A DNA stretch of 64,000 nucleotides. It comes from Peromyscus leucopus. Lineage: Eukaryota; Chordata; Mammalia; Rodentia; Cricetidae. Each line of letters begins with the position of its first letter. Positions within the stretch are counted from its first letter, which is position 1. The stretch is from positions 63,428,527 to 63,492,526 of the forward strand of contig NC_051079.1 of assembly GCF_004664715.2 (NCBI RefSeq). Direction: 5' to 3'. The notes under the pieces were generated by a model. It was not told where the DNA came from. It did not search any database and saw only the letters and a program-made list of their open reading frames with translations. This document shows, piece by piece, positions 1-11,335 of this stretch. Made by a program: the position numbers and the translations under genes.

Positions 1-189
1 TCGTCCCCTGTCATTTCATACATGACTTTGGGTATCCCTGAGAGAAATCAATTTAAAGGACCAATAAATGAGAGATATAAATAAGGAGTTGTGGGCACTA
101 GGTCAATAACCACATACCACCCTTTCGTCTCTGAATTTCTCAGTCTTTCATGCTGGCAGTTCACAGTCCTACAGCCTATGAGATTATGG

Positions 190-345
190 CAAACATTTAT
201 TGAGCTCCTATGCTATGCAAGTCCTGCTGTGCATGCTTCTCCAGGATCAATTCATTTGGAGCAGTTCCTTCGTCATCCCTGCTTTATAGGTAAGGGAACA
301 GAGAAGTTGAGCTGCTGGCCCAAGATCACAGCCAGTCAGTTGAAG
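190..345 (-). repeat. MIR-like ancient SINE fragment
   Basis: The order 'taagggaacagagaagttga ... gcccaagatcacagccagtca' matches the conserved central part of MIR read on the minus strand (counterpart of ttacagatgaggaaactgag ... ggtcacacagctagt). It is strongly diverged, so the boundaries are approximate. Confidence 0.55.
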
Positions 346-358
346 CTTCAGTATCTGA

Positions 359-378
359 AATGTATACATATATATGTC

Positions 379-412
<34 letters not shown>
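359..412. repeat. (TA)n AT-rich microsatellite
   Basis: Alternating TA with occasional C or G interruptions. It directly abuts the B1 insertion that follows, and AT repeat also resumes just beyond the B1, so the SINE landed inside or beside this tract. Confidence 0.9.
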
Positions 413-420
413 GTCTATTC

Positions 421-593
421 TTTTTTTTTTTTTTTTTTTTTTTTTTGGTTTTTCGAGACAGGGTTTCTCTGTGTAGCTTTGCGCCTTTCCTGGGACTCAC
501 TTTGTAGCCCAGGCTGGCCTTGAACTCACAGAGATCCACCTGGCTCTGCCTCCCGAGTGCTGGGATTAAAGGCGTGCGCCACCACCGCCCGGC
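421..593 (-). repeat. B1 SINE, minus strand, with target duplication
   Basis: A run of 26 T followed by the reverse complement of a full B1, ending in the usual 5' end (ccgcccggc). The 8-bp sequence gtctattc stands at 413-420 and again at 594-601, a clean target-site duplication. The internal stretch gcgcctttcctgg is a subtype I associate with cricetid rodents. Low divergence suggests a fairly recent insertion. Confidence 0.95.
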
Positions 594-601
594 GTCTATT
601 C

Positions 602-1302
602 TATATATACACATATAACACGGTAATAAGTAATATTTTAAAAAATAACCTCCCCCAAACTTCCCACTATCTTGAAATAGTTAGTTCCATTTAAAAGCTG
701 GAGAGGAGAGGCAGAGAAAGGGTACAGAATGATGAGGATCATACGATTCTGGAATATCAGGCTTGCATCAGGCCAATCAGACATAATGAGGCTGTTCCAT
801 TGAGGGACCCCTGCTTCCCTCCAGACATTATTTCCTCCAGAATACATTTATTCACTCGAGTTGATGGTAACTCACGCCTGAGACAGGACACAAAAATTAG
901 GAAGCTGCTGCGTAGGAAAGTTTTCTCATCACCATGACACAATGTCTGAGATAAATAACTTTAAGGCGGTGATTCATTTTAGCTCACAGCCCACAGGCCT
1001 CGGCTCCACCCATTCCGACCACTTGGTAAGACAGAACATCATGGTGGTGGGAGTATTATTATTATTAAGTATTTCACTGTACAAACTGTCATTGAGTGAA
1101 TGAGTAACAGCTGTATGTCGATGGAGCAAGGAGACAGCGGTGCTGGCCATGACTCAGCCTTTATCTTTATCCATGGCCTTTCTCCCCTGCTGGGGTTTCC
1201 GATGGTGCCACACATTCCAACTTAGAAGTCTTTAAATACTCAAAAATTCAATTAAAATGCTCCCAGCTTGATAAGAGGAAATCGGACATAATTATGTAAC
1301 AG
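602..1302. other. Unique sequence, no gene seen
   Basis: No recognisable exon, RNA gene or young repeat. It contains a short (ATT)n patch near 1056-1068. Open frames on either strand are short and resemble no family I know. Confidence 0.5.
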
Positions 1303-1705
1303 GGTGTCCTGGCTAGTTTTATGTCAACTTGACACAAGCTAGAGTCATCTGAAAGGTGGGAACCTCTATTGAGAAAATGTCTCCATAAGATCAGGTTGTG
1401 GGCAGGCCTGTAGAGCACTTTCTTAATTAGTGATCGATGGGGGAGAACCCAGATCATTGTGGGTGGTGCCATCTCTGTGCCAGTAGTCCCGGGTTCTGTA
1501 AGAAAGCAGGTGGAGCAAGCTAGGGAGAGCAAGCCAGAAAGCAGCACCCCTTCATGGCCTCTGCATCAGCTCCTGCCTCCAGGTTCCTGCCCTGTTTTAG
1601 TTCCTGTCCTGCCTTCCTTCAATGATGAATAGTGAAGTGTAAGTGTAAGCCAGAGGCTTTGGTCATGGTGTTTCATCTCAGCAAGAGAAACCCTAATTAA
1701 GACAC
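1303..1705 (+). repeat. Rodent interspersed repeat (family A), plus strand
   Basis: The sequence begins with ctggctagttttatgtcaac and ends with ggtgtttcatctcagcaaga then ccctaattaagaca. This roughly 400-bp unit is very common in mouse and hamster genomes. I do not recall its library name with certainty (possibly an RMER1-type entry). A clear second + copy lies at 31862-32255 and a truncated minus copy at 42550-42842. Confidence 0.8.
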
Positions 1706-1930
1706 ATGATGATCCACTTGCTGTGTAGTAATAAACCCAAACACATTGTACTTAAAAACAAGAGTTTTTGACAGCTGGAGGTCAGAAGATGACGCATTGA
1801 TTCCTTCAACCAGAAATTCACACCTAGGGTGCCAGCCAGGTGCCTATCGGCTAGGATTAGTGCAAGTTAAAGTCGATGACACCATCCTTAATCTCAAGAC
1901 ATTAATTTGGAGAAGCAAAGATGTTGTCAT

Positions 1931-2031
1931 CCATGTGTGGTGGCACATGCCTATAGTCCCAACTCAAGGCTGGAAGAGTGTGAATTCAAGGACAACTGAG
2001 CTGCATAATAAAAAGCTGTCTTAAAAAAATA
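1931..2031 (+). repeat. Old B1-like SINE, plus strand
   Basis: It starts tgtggtggcacatgcctata, an internal polymerase III A-box-like B1 head, and ends in an A-rich tail. It is short and strongly diverged, so probably an early B1 or proto-B1. Confidence 0.7.
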
Positions 2032-3950
2032 CATTGTCAAAGAAGTCACCAAGAATAAGATCAAGGGGTGGTAGTTGGGGAGGGGGGTGTGCGTGATGGA
2101 GAAGGATACTGTTGTCTTTCTGTGAAGAGCTAAGGGAGGCTATGACAGGGAGAGCACATCGCTTCTTGCTCAATGGGAAGGATTATGGAGACTTTAGACA
2201 TACATGCAGCAAGACATTTTAGGCAACTACTAAGTGCCAAGCTCTATTGCAGGGTCCTAGAAACACAAAGATAAGCAAGTGGCCTTCCCCGGGGTGGTCA
2301 GGTGATGGCAGGGAGGCAGTTGCTGCCTGGTAGTCTGGGTTGGTAGAGTCAGTCAGATGCACGGTGCTGGTGTGACTCACTCCATGAATCTCTCTTCACT
2401 GGTGACACAGGTCTGCTGTACCCACTGTGGCCTTTGCCTTCTTCCTGATACAACTACCACCAGGCATTGGCTGCCCATCAGTCAGGCCCGGCTCAGAACA
2501 CATGTCCCCAGATAACAGGGGCTAACAAGGCTAACGACAATATAACCAAGTAGTGAGTGTTTGGCAGATGGCCTGTGACCTGCATCCTCAAGGACGAGTA
2601 CATTTTTGTAGGTTAGGAACTTCTGAGTCCCCCTTCATGACTTGTGTTGTCTCTGGTCTATCAGCAACTTGGGAGGGTCATGATTTCCTTTCTAGTGGCA
2701 GCGGGACTTATTTAGTACCCCTCGAATAAGGTCCTGCTGGACCAGCCTGTTGGAAGGAGTCCAGGGTGCTGGCCCAACAGCTGGGTTTTCTTTGGCAGAA
2801 GGAAGTCTAGCTCTTGATGCAGCTGTTACCAAGCAGGGCAGGGAGAGTGAGCTCAAAGTGCTTCATGGGTCCTGGCACTGGAGACTGGAGTGGGGGCGGG
2901 GAGGGCAAGGCTGGGGTGGCAGCAGGCAGGGCACCAGGCCAAAGGAGACAGGAAATATTCGGGGCTTTCAGACATTTTGTCATATGGTTGTTTATTTGGG
3001 AGGAGAAGACCACCCAAGAAGCCCTGGTGCCCATTCCTCTGAAGATAACCCAGTGGGCGCTCGCTCACATCACTACCACCACCTTGGACACACAGGAACA
3101 GTGAGCTTACCACGTCCAGAGCCTCTTCCGCTCATCAGTCCATCAACGCCACAGGAAGGGAGCCAGCTTCCTGCTGCTCTTGGGCAAGTCACTGACCCAC
3201 AGAATCTGTGCTCCACCTGTAACAGAGGAAACTCTTCCGTCTGTGCAGTTGGGTGGAGGGCTGTGAAAAACAGACCAGAACAGCTGCATCCAGATGTGCG
3301 GTTTCTTCCCTCGGAGCAACCACCCAGGTTGGAGAGTCCCACTCCTCCATACTCCACTGCTGACTAAGGGATGCCTTTGGTTGAGGATCTTCTCCCCCAC
3401 CCCACTCCTGTACCCACCCCTGCCTGCAGGTGTGAACTGCCCACAGCAACCAGCTCCCAGATTGAGCTCAGTGTGTTCTAGTGCGATCTGTTGCTTTTCC
3501 TGCCTTGGTCTCTTACACTGCGGCCCTCCAGGCCCTTGGGCTTGCTTTGCAATGCCCTGTCTTTGTGCATGCTCACACGTCATCTTTTCCTTTCTTCTGG
3601 GGTGTGCATCCTTCCAATGCTCACCAACTCTATTCACTTGGAAAAGCGAAACAGAAATTTCCTGACCTTAAGCCACACTCCACATAAATTCTGGATGAAG
3701 TGTGGAAAACAAAATTGAAACAAGAAAGACGTTGGTAGAAAAATGTGGGTATTTATACCTCCAAGAACCAGGAGGGTGTTTCTGATAGAACATCAGTCAT
3801 AATCTCAATCAAGCATCGAGAGGCAAATAAGGATTGAAGTTGTGTGCACTCCCCGGGGTCAGTGGAGACAGACACGTAAGGAAGGTTTAGAAGGGTGTCG
3901 AACAAGCGGTTAAAAGCGGTAATTATGGGCAAGTAAAGGAAAATTTTTGT
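2032..3950. other. Unique sequence; no supported gene
   Basis: Mostly single-copy sequence. A 205-codon open frame at 2750-3367 (+) is the longest here, but opposite-strand frames overlap it throughout, part of it is MIR-like (3185-3265), and its composition resembles no known domain. I do not call it a gene. An ancient repeat trace is visible near 2220-2285 (aagtgccaagctctattg then cacaaagataag). Confidence 0.5.
3185..3265 (+). repeat. MIR-like fragment, plus strand
   Basis: The core 'cttgggcaagtcactgaccc' followed by 'ctgtaacagaggaaactctt' follows the MIR core order (cttgggcaagttacttaacc ... cctcatctgtaaaatgggg). Old and diverged. Confidence 0.45.
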
Positions 3951-3975
3951 GTTTTATGAATGTGAATGGGAATTT

Positions 3976-4060
3976 AGCTTTTAAAGATTTATTTTTATTT
4001 TTAAATATGTGTCTGTAAACATGAATGCAAGTACCTGAAGAAGCCAGAAACCCAGCCTAG
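3976..4060 (-). repeat. B2/B3-like SINE fragment, minus strand
   Basis: 'aaagatttatttttattttt' followed by 'gcaagtacctgaagaagcca' resembles the AT-rich 3' end of a B2/B3 SINE read in reverse. Only the 3' part is recognisable. Confidence 0.5.
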
Positions 4061-4429
4061 GGTTTCTCTAGCCCTGGACTTTGGTTTTAAAATGCCTGAT
4101 ACACTATGTCGTGGAAGTTCAAAGACTTAGAATGCTGTTGTTTGTATCATCTGGAATATTTAAAGCATCAATATTCCAAAACCATGACTTAAAGCTAACG
4201 CTTAAAAGAATATTTGCAACATGTGTGACAAGGAGTTAATCCTTTCACAGCGTGAAAAGATCTTAGACACAAGAAACAAAGTGAACAGCTAATTTGAGAA
4301 TGGGCAAAGGGCACGTGCAATTACAAAAAATGAAATGACTAGAGAGGGTATGAAAAAAGATGTCAGCCACATCAATTCTCTTAAAAAGGTAAATTAAAAC
4401 AAGCTTAGAGGGAGTTTCTCAAAGTGCAG

Positions 4430-4585
4430 TCCTAGAATGGTTCAGGTCCTGCCTGGCTGCAGACCCTTCTGTCCCTGCTCTCAGTGACGCCAGGCAAGTC
4501 CCAGCTCCACGTGTGTACAATGCTGTGATAATGATGGCCACATCATACACTGGTTCTGAGGATCCATGAGTTCTTATCTACAAAG
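4430..4585 (+). repeat. MIR-like fragment, plus strand
   Basis: 'ggcaagtcccagctccacgt' followed by 'gctgtgataatgatggccac' and 'ggttctgaggatccatgag' follows the MIR order (caagttacttaacc ... ataataatagtacc ... gtgaggattaaatgag). Confidence 0.5.
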
Positions 4586-4595
4586 GGCTACCTCG

Positions 4596-4734
4596 TCAGT
4601 GTGTGGTGTACACCTGTATTCCCAGCATGCGGGAAACTGGGGAAAGAGGATGCTGTACATCTGAGGGCCACTGATCTACACAGAGAGTTCCAGGCTAGCC
4701 AGGGGTATCTAGTCAGACCCAAACAAAACAAGAA
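4596..4734 (+). repeat. Old B1-like SINE, plus strand
   Basis: 'gtgtggtgtacacctgtatt cccagcatgc' is a diverged B1 head, followed by a B1 middle (agttccaggctagccagggg) and an A-rich tail with AAAC units. Confidence 0.65.
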
Positions 4735-5751
4735 GTTTGGCCATGACATGTGCCGATGTTTGGCTGCCAGAACATGCTCTCAGTCATGGGACAGGCAGTC
4801 TTGCAGAGGTGGCAGTGGCTCCAGAGTGCCCACAGATCTTTCTCACCAATATCATCTCTGTCTCTCACCAATGTATTGATGTCAGGACTTCCAAATTTGG
4901 TTTCTCCTGAGCTAGATTAAAAAAAAAAAAAGACATTATTCCTGTCTTGCATTCTGCATCACGTGCATAACATCTGCACCTACCGCCACCTCCAGGTGGG
5001 CCCTCTCTGATGACACCTGCTTTAGCCTCTAAGTGGCTAGGCAGCTGAACACAGTCAAGTGAACACTAGGAAGACATTTCTCCTAGGCTTCCCTTTGCCA
5101 GCAGAGTCCCAGAGGGCACGTTCTTCTCCAGGAATGTCTTTCGATGAGCTTCCCCTTCCATACCCTTGAACCTGTGATGGTGTCTGGCCAGGTTTTAGAC
5201 ACTGTTAAGGCTTCTGTCCTACTGTCCCAATGCAAAGCAAATGGTTTCTTTTTTTCAATGGCGTCAGTATCTTCAGAAACCATGACTTCCTTACCTCCTG
5301 CTTTATAAGACCTGTTGTGAGAAGCCTGCCAGTCTCTCAGGCCTTTCTACCAGTTTTCCACTATAAACCTGGCTAAAAGCAGCCATCAAGAACCTTGCCA
5401 CAGCCTAAACGTATTGCTTTCTTGAAATTGCCACCACCAAATAAATTTGTCCATTACTTTAAAATTCACTCTCACTCAAAGTCTCAGGATATATAAAAAG
5501 GTAGATTTTTTTTTGGAACAGGATTTAACATGAATAACCTTTACTCCAATTTCCAAGACAGTCTTCATTTCCACATGAAACTTCCTGATTACAGCATTAA
5601 CTGCCCATGTGTCTCTTAGCATTCTGGACCTCTGAGCTCCCATCAGAATCATCAAATCCTGCTTACAGGATCTCATTTAAAAAATATCTTTTAAATCAAT
5701 TATATAAAATACTTAAAGTCTTACAAAATACTTTACATTTTTATGTATTAC

Positions 5752-5761
5752 GTGTGTGTGT

Positions 5762-5835
<74 letters not shown>
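5752..5835 (+). repeat. (TG)n(GA)n microsatellite
   Basis: A short (GT)n run passes into about 36 GA dinucleotides with one AAAG interruption. It abuts the tail side of the minus-strand SINE that follows, which is the usual place for such tracts to arise. Confidence 0.95.
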
Positions 5836-5838
<3 letters not shown>

Positions 5839-5950
5839 CACCATGGCACATGGGTGGAGACCAGAGGACACCTTGGAGGAATTGGTTCCGTTTTCCTACC
5901 GTCTGATTTCTGGGGACTAAACTTAACAGTCAAGTTTGTCCACTAGCAGA
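5836..5950 (-). repeat. B3-like SINE, minus strand
   Basis: 'ggtggagaccagaggacacc' and 'tctggggactaaacttaaca' correspond to the reverse complement of the tRNA-derived B2/B3 body. The tRNA-like head is only partly recognisable. Confidence 0.7.
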
Positions 5951-6049
5951 ACTGATAGAACGAATCCCTTGTTATTATGGGAGAAGAGCTGAACACCTGC
6001 TCGACCCTAGTAGATTCCGCTCTTCTCCCGTACTTGGAATGTCTGTAGT

Positions 6050-6426
6050 GCAGTGGTTTGAATAAAAATGACTCCTATGCTCTTACATAGTTGAATGCCT
6101 AGTCACTAGGAAGTGGAACTCTTTGATAGGATTAGAAGGATCAGGAGGTGTGGCCTTGTTGGAGGAAGTGTGTCACTGGGGTGGGCTCTGGGGTTTTCAA
6201 AAGCCTATACCAGGCCTAGTTTCTCTCTCTTTCTCTCCCTTGGCCCGTGGGTGTAGCTCTCAGCTACTGCTCCAGTGCCCTGGGAGCCACCATGCTCCCC
6301 ACCGTGATGATAATGGACTCACCCTCTGAAACTGTAAGCAAGCCTCCAATTGAATGCTTCATTTTAAAATAAGAGTTGCCTTGCTCACAGTGTCTCTTCA
6401 CAACCAAAAAACAGTGACTAAGACAA
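6050..6426 (+). repeat. Rodent interspersed repeat (family B), plus strand
   Basis: It starts gtggtttgaataaaaatgac and continues with aggaggtgtggccttgttgg and aggaagtgtgtcactgg. Its end, agtgtctcttcacaacc then gtgactaagacaa, resembles the 3' end of family A. A related copy lies at 46029-46373. The family is common in rodents, but I am unsure of its library name. Confidence 0.75.
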
Positions 6427-6429
6427 GCA

Positions 6430-8062
6430 GTCAACACCCAACCACCCTAGGAGGTTACGGTAAGTGGTGTGACTGACTGAATCTTGGGGAGAGGAGAGGG
6501 TTATGAGAACGTACTTCCCTGGAGTTAGGGGTTGGTTCTTTGTTGGAGAGTCATATCAAAAGTCATATCAGAGTCATGTCCAAATCACATGTGAAACAAG
6601 ATGGAATCCTAAAAGCTGAGGAACTAGGTTGGACACAGACATATCCCACTATGACAGGCTGAATCCCTGGACAGTCATATCTCATGGACGACTTCAAGTC
6701 GTCTAGGCTTCTGTTCAGATTCTTTTGAGCTATTCCCAGTCTTTATTAAAGCTGTTACCCACAGCCTCTTTAGGGTCTGGTGTGGCAAACAAAGAGCAGG
6801 TGGGTATAGCCTCACAGCCTACCTATACCAACTTCTCTATAGGGCATGTAGCACCTTCTCTAGGGAGACAGTGAGAGAAGGGTTAGACACAAAGAATGAG
6901 ATGTGTTATAGCCAAGTGGGAGTAGTAAGAGCAATACAGGACACGGTGGAAGAATTTGAAAGACCTAGAAGTCAAACTTCCAAACCCATAGTATTCTGTA
7001 GGGGAAGCTGGCCCCTGGGAAACATTACACATGTCTACTAAACAAATCAATAATTAACACTGGCGTGTGCATGGATTTCAGTATTTTTGTATTTGTATAT
7101 GGCTCTGTTTTGTGGGGAGAGGTTGAGACCGAGTTTGCCTGTATTGTACTGATCGCCTGGATTTCTACCTAGGTTGGGTTGCCTTGAAGTCATGGTACTC
7201 TTTTGTTCCTACCCACCTCTTTAGCTCTGTGAAAGAGAAACTCATTTTGATATTTATTAAAATGGTAATGATGATTTCTTTTCAAGATTGTTGTAATGAG
7301 TAATATGCAATTGGGGGAGAGATGAGGCAAAAAGAATTGGGGAGTATGGAGGGGGTCAGTTAAGTGAGCAGATGGAAAATCTCCAAGACACAAAATCAAG
7401 GGTAGACAGCTTCTTGCTAAACTGACTTGACAGGATTTTGGTTAAAGGCAGACCAGAGCAATCAGACATCAAAAGTAGAGGAAGGGTTTGATCGAATATC
7501 AAGGTACTCCAATGTTGAGCATGGTGGGATTCTCACTAAACTGACCTAGTAAGATTCTTGCAAATCTGGATTGGGCAGGATGAAGAGAGGACACAAGGAT
7601 GAGAGGCAGGTCTGCCTCAAAGGAGCCTGTTTACAGTTTGACCAGAAGAATCTTTGTTAATGCTCAATTAAAATGGACATATATAGGGTATGCATATGGT
7701 GTGGTTATTAATATTAAAAAACAAAAATGTATAACTTTTATCTTTGCTAACAGAAAATATCCTCTTGTGAGGTGTGAAAATGGAATGTAACATGGAATCC
7801 TGGGTTATCTCTGGACCAGAATTTATTTCTTTTTTTATTTTTCCAATCAATGAGAGTTGATGAAATGTTTAGATTAGATAATAGTGGTGTAATTGATGGC
7901 TCTGCTTTGAGCTTGATTGTTTTGATTGAGAATGTCTTTTCTCGTAGAAAACACTCACGGAAGAATTTTCAATAAAGGAATATCATGTTTTATTCTCAAA
8001 TGAGTTTTGGAAGTGGTATTATGTATATTCAGGGGCCATCAGGGTAGAGCATGCTTGGCAAA
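6430..8062. other. Unique sequence, no gene seen
   Basis: No young repeat and no coding exon. It holds AT-rich stretches and short open frames only. A possible diverged B1-like remnant near 7100-7200 is too weak to call. Confidence 0.5.
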
Positions 8063-8068
8063 TGTTTG

Positions 8069-8415
8069 TGCTGTGGGATAATGCTTTTGTACACTGGTTT
8101 AATAAAACACTGATTGGCCAGTAGCCAGGCAGGAAGTATAGGCGGGATAAGCAGACAAGGAGAATTCTGGGAAGAGTAAGGCTGAGTCAGGAGACTCCAG
8201 CCTTCTGTCCAGGGAGCAGCATGTAAACAGGTAAAGCCACGGAACACATGGCGACGTATAGATCAACAGAAAAGGGCTGAGTTTAAGTGTAAGAGCTAGT
8301 CAGTTGTAAGCCTGAGCTAATGGCCGAGCAGTTATAGTTAATATAAGCCAGTGTGTGTTTACTTGGGTCCGAGCGGCTGTGGACTGAATGGGACACAGAA
8401 AAACTTTAGCTACAT
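8069..8415 (+). mobile_element. Solo LTR, mys-like/ERVK-type, plus strand
   Basis: A 347-bp element starting tgctgtgggataatgctttt and ending gctaca, that is TG...CA. It contains a CCAAT-like 'attggccagtagcc' and 'tttaataaaa'. Flanking hexamers are tgtttg (8063-8068) and tgttta (8416-8421), a near-perfect 6-bp duplication as expected for class II endogenous retroviruses. The same LTR family recurs at 9836, 50042, 54366 and 61465. Assignment to the cricetid mys family is from memory. Confidence 0.85.
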
Positions 8416-8439
8416 GTTTACATTTGGGGCTCAATGTAG

Positions 8440-8440
<1 letters not shown>

Positions 8441-8515
<75 letters not shown>

Positions 8516-8646
8516 AGAGGGAGAGAGGGAGAGGGAGAGGGAGAGGGGGAGGAGAGGGGGAGGGAGAGGGAGGAGAGGGAAAGGGAGAGGGAGAGGGAGA
8601 GGGAGAGGGAGAGGGAGAGGGGGAGGAGAGGGAGAGGGAGAGGGAG
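8441..8646 (+). repeat. Long purine tract: (TG)n(GA)n(GGGAGA)n
   Basis: After a short TG run there are about 190 consecutive purines on the plus strand. The first part is GA dinucleotide; the second is dominated by GGGAGA and GGGGA units. Any reading frame here encodes Arg/Glu/Gly or Leu/Ser/Pro repeats and is not protein coding. Confidence 0.97.
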
Positions 8647-8650
8647 TTTG

Positions 8651-8810
8651 TGGTTGCAAGTGGAGGACAGAATGATCTCAGGTTTCATCCTTGGGAGTGT
8701 CATCCTCCTCCTTTGAGACGGTCTCTCCTTGGCCTGCAGTTCACCAGTTAGGGTGGAGTGGCTCCTTGGCCCCAGGGGTCTCTTGCCCTTTTTATGTGCA
8801 TTAGCAATTG
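8651..8810 (-). repeat. B4/B3-like SINE remnant, minus strand
   Basis: 'gtggaggacagaatgatctc' followed by 'tttgagacggtctctccttg' and 'ttcaccagttagggtggagt' matches the order of a common rodent SINE composite in reverse. It is diverged and truncated at the poly-purine junction. Confidence 0.5.
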
Positions 8811-8888
8811 TGCTCTTTTCTACTTTCCTGAAAATTAAAGAAACAGTGGAGATAGGGGAGTGAGAACCTGGATCCTGGATTCTTGAGT

Positions 8889-8891
<3 letters not shown>

Positions 8892-8959
<68 letters not shown>

Positions 8960-8960
8960 C
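8892..8960 (+). repeat. (TC)n microsatellite
   Basis: About 34 TC units with one TTTC interruption. The opposite strand reads (GA)n, so this and the purine tract at 8456 present purines on opposite strands only 250 bp apart. Confidence 0.96.
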
Positions 8961-9344
8961 TATAGGGGCAGCATTACAGAGAAACTGCCAGTATAGACCT
9001 AGGCCCAAGTACTTTTTTCTGTTTTTCCCCAGATGTTGCTAACATCAGAAATTTCATATATACAATGGTCACAAGAAAATGTGTTGTATACAATTGTCAC
9101 AAGGAACATATAATAGAAATACATTTATGAGATATAGTTCTAGAAGTTCTATAAATGCCAATCTTCTCCCTTTCCAAGTGTGCCTCTTAATATTTTTGAG
9201 AATAGGTAAATATTAAATCCAATGCTCAGAAATTTCTTTGTAGTTTATTACAGTTTACAATTTATTTGCAATTTATTCACACTAATCGTTCACACAGTAC
9301 TCCACACACGTGATACATAGTCACCCCTTCAGGCATGTTATCCA

Positions 9345-9515
9345 TGGGGCCAACACTTGCCTACATCTTGTCTCATCTGGTCATCCCAGCATCTCTATGG
9401 AGTAGAAAGGGTCCCATTATTATTCCTCTTTTATGTATTTGCTAATGGAGGCTCCAAGAAGTTGAATGATGAGCTATGTCCTAGGCTAGCTGATAAATGG
9501 CAGAGTCTGTTGGTG
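9345..9515 (-). repeat. MIR-like fragment, minus strand
   Basis: 'cccattattattcctctttt' followed by 'ggaggctccaagaagttgaa' and 'gctagctgataaatggcaga' follows the reverse MIR order (ccccattttacagatgagga ... gctagtaagtggcagagc). Confidence 0.6.
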
Positions 9516-9727
9516 AATCTTATTAATTATGGCAAAGTGAAGTTACTGTTGCACTTATATATGAGCAAGTGCAAAGTTTTGCAAAGTCCACTGAATCTCT
9601 GTTATTATATGTGACCATAATCACTCCAGGATTTTAAAATGGGATTCTGAGTTCTTCCCTAGCCATGTGCAAGGCCCTTGATTTCATCTGCAGCAATATA
9701 AATACAACAAATAAATACGATAAAAAT

Positions 9728-9835
9728 GAGCTAGACCTCGTGGTGCACGGCTGTAATCCTAGCTACTTGGGATACCAAGGAAGGAGGATTGTAAGTTCAA
9801 GTAAGTAACTTAAGCAACTTAGTAAGGCCAACTTT
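9728..9835 (+). repeat. B4 SINE, 5' (B1-like) half, split by an LTR
   Basis: 'tggtgcacggctgtaatcct agctacttgg' is a diverged B1/ID-type head. The element stops at the LTR that begins at 9836 and resumes after 10229, so this is one B4 element cut in two. Confidence 0.7.
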
Positions 9836-10223
9836 TGTAGCTAGAGTTTTCCTGCCTTGTCCACAGTCAGGACAAATCTTTGTCACCCGCCAGTCCCACA
9901 GCTGCTCAGACCCAACCAAGTAAACACAGAGACTTATATTGCTTACAAACTGTATGGCTGTGGCAGGCTTCTTGCTAACTGTTCTTATAGCTTAAATTAA
10001 TCCATTTCTATAAATCTATACCTTGCCACATGGCTCGTGGCTTACCGGCATCTTCACATGCTGCTTGTCATGGCGGCGGCTGGCAGTGACTCCTCCCGCC
10101 TCCCTCTTCTTTTTTTTCTCCTCTCTGTTAGTCCCGCCTATACTTCCTGCCTAGCCACTGGCCAATCAGTGTTTTATTTATTGACCAATCAGAGTAATTT
10201 GACATAGAGACCACCCCACAGCA
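9836..10223 (-). mobile_element. Solo LTR with perfect 6-bp duplication, minus strand
   Basis: Read on the minus strand it starts TGCTGTGGGG and ends AGCTACA. The hexamer aacttt occurs at 9830-9835 and again at 10224-10229, an exact target duplication. Internal landmarks in reverse are tattgaccaatcagagt, attcctgcctagccactggc-like blocks and an actggccaatcagtg CCAAT element. It is 388 bp long, longer than the copy at 8069. The insertion splits a B4 SINE, so it is younger than that SINE. Confidence 0.93.
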
Positions 10224-10229
10224 AACTTT

Positions 10230-10375
10230 AGTAACTTAGTAAGTAACTCAAAATAAAAAAGGAAGGAAGGTCTGGGGACATAGGTCACTTGGTGGTAAAG
10301 GTCCTGGCTTCAATACCCAGTACTGAAAAAACAAAACAACAACAAACAAATGAATAAAAACAACAAGAAGAACAT
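10230..10375 (+). repeat. B4 SINE, 3' (ID-like) half
   Basis: 'gacataggtcacttggtggt' followed by 'ggtcctggcttcaataccca gtactg' is the ID/tRNA-Ala-like part of B4, with a long A-rich tail of AAC units. It continues the element interrupted at 9835. Confidence 0.7.
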
Positions 10376-11297
10376 CCCCCAAAATCAAAGAATCTTGCTT
10401 ATTTAATTTCTCTGTTCATGAAGAACCATCAGTGTGAGCATGAGTTGGACACTCTGGAGCTGAACAGACACCGAAGCAAAGACCATAAATGTGGTATGTA
10501 TCTGCTTCCTTTAGGAACATTTGCTAGCAGCCAGCATTTCAGAACCTTTCCATCTTAATTGTGTGTACACTCAGGGAAGTTTGTCTTCAGTACTTAGGTC
10601 CAGTCACCTCGAGGCTTACTGCGGAGAGGATAATGAATGCCTAGTCCCTAGCTCCTGGCATTTCAAGTTGTTTAGCTGTGAATCATTTGCTCTTCACCAC
10701 AGAAGGGGGAGAAACTTTGTGATTCAGAACCACTTGCCTTTCTAAATAGGACACCTTTTCCCTGGCTACAGCCACCCTCGTTCCCAGGACGGCATTCTTG
10801 TCTTCTTGGGGCTGGTCTAGGTTGTTCCTGAATGCAACCCCATACTTGGCAAGGGCACAGCCGAATTTATGGCTCAGAAGAAAGCATCTACCTGGATCAG
10901 CAATATTCCACATTGCTGAAGACCCTTCAAATGAAAGACAGTCATATAGACAACCCAGCATGGGAGGGCAGTAGTTTCCAGACCTACTTAAATCAAGGGT
11001 GTTATTTTTGCTGCTCTGGAAGACCCATTAACTTGGAAACCGACATTCTGAGCCTAGAAAACCTCTTCATTTCTTCAGGGAGATTTCTCTACACTTCCCT
11101 GGGTCTTTGGAGAGTTTCAATATGGTTGTCCAAACTTGAGTCAGACAACTTCCTGAGTAGGAAGAGCCAGGTCTCATTGGCTCATTAGCGCCATATAACG
11201 ACTGTACCCAAACCCTGTGTTCTAGATGCCCCCTCCCATCGTTCGACCTTGGTTTTTCCCTGTCATATCCTATTTCAGGCGTGTTTTCTCTTGCCAT

Positions 11298-11335
11298 ACT
11301 ATATATACACACAGATATATATGTGTATATATAGT
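11298..11335. repeat. AT-rich perfect inverted repeat (14-bp arms)
   Basis: Arms 11298-11311 (actatatatacaca) and 11322-11335 (tgtgtatatatagt) are exact reverse complements around a 10-nt loop. Probably a by-product of an AT/CA microsatellite. Confidence 0.9.

Noticed and set aside
2750..3367. 205-codon open frame, plus strand
   Set aside because: Overlapped on the opposite strand by several frames of similar quality, partly MIR-derived, no recognisable domain and no splice context.
8351..8716. Long Arg/Glu or Leu/Ser/Pro repeat frames
   Set aside because: Translations of the GA/GGGAGA microsatellite.
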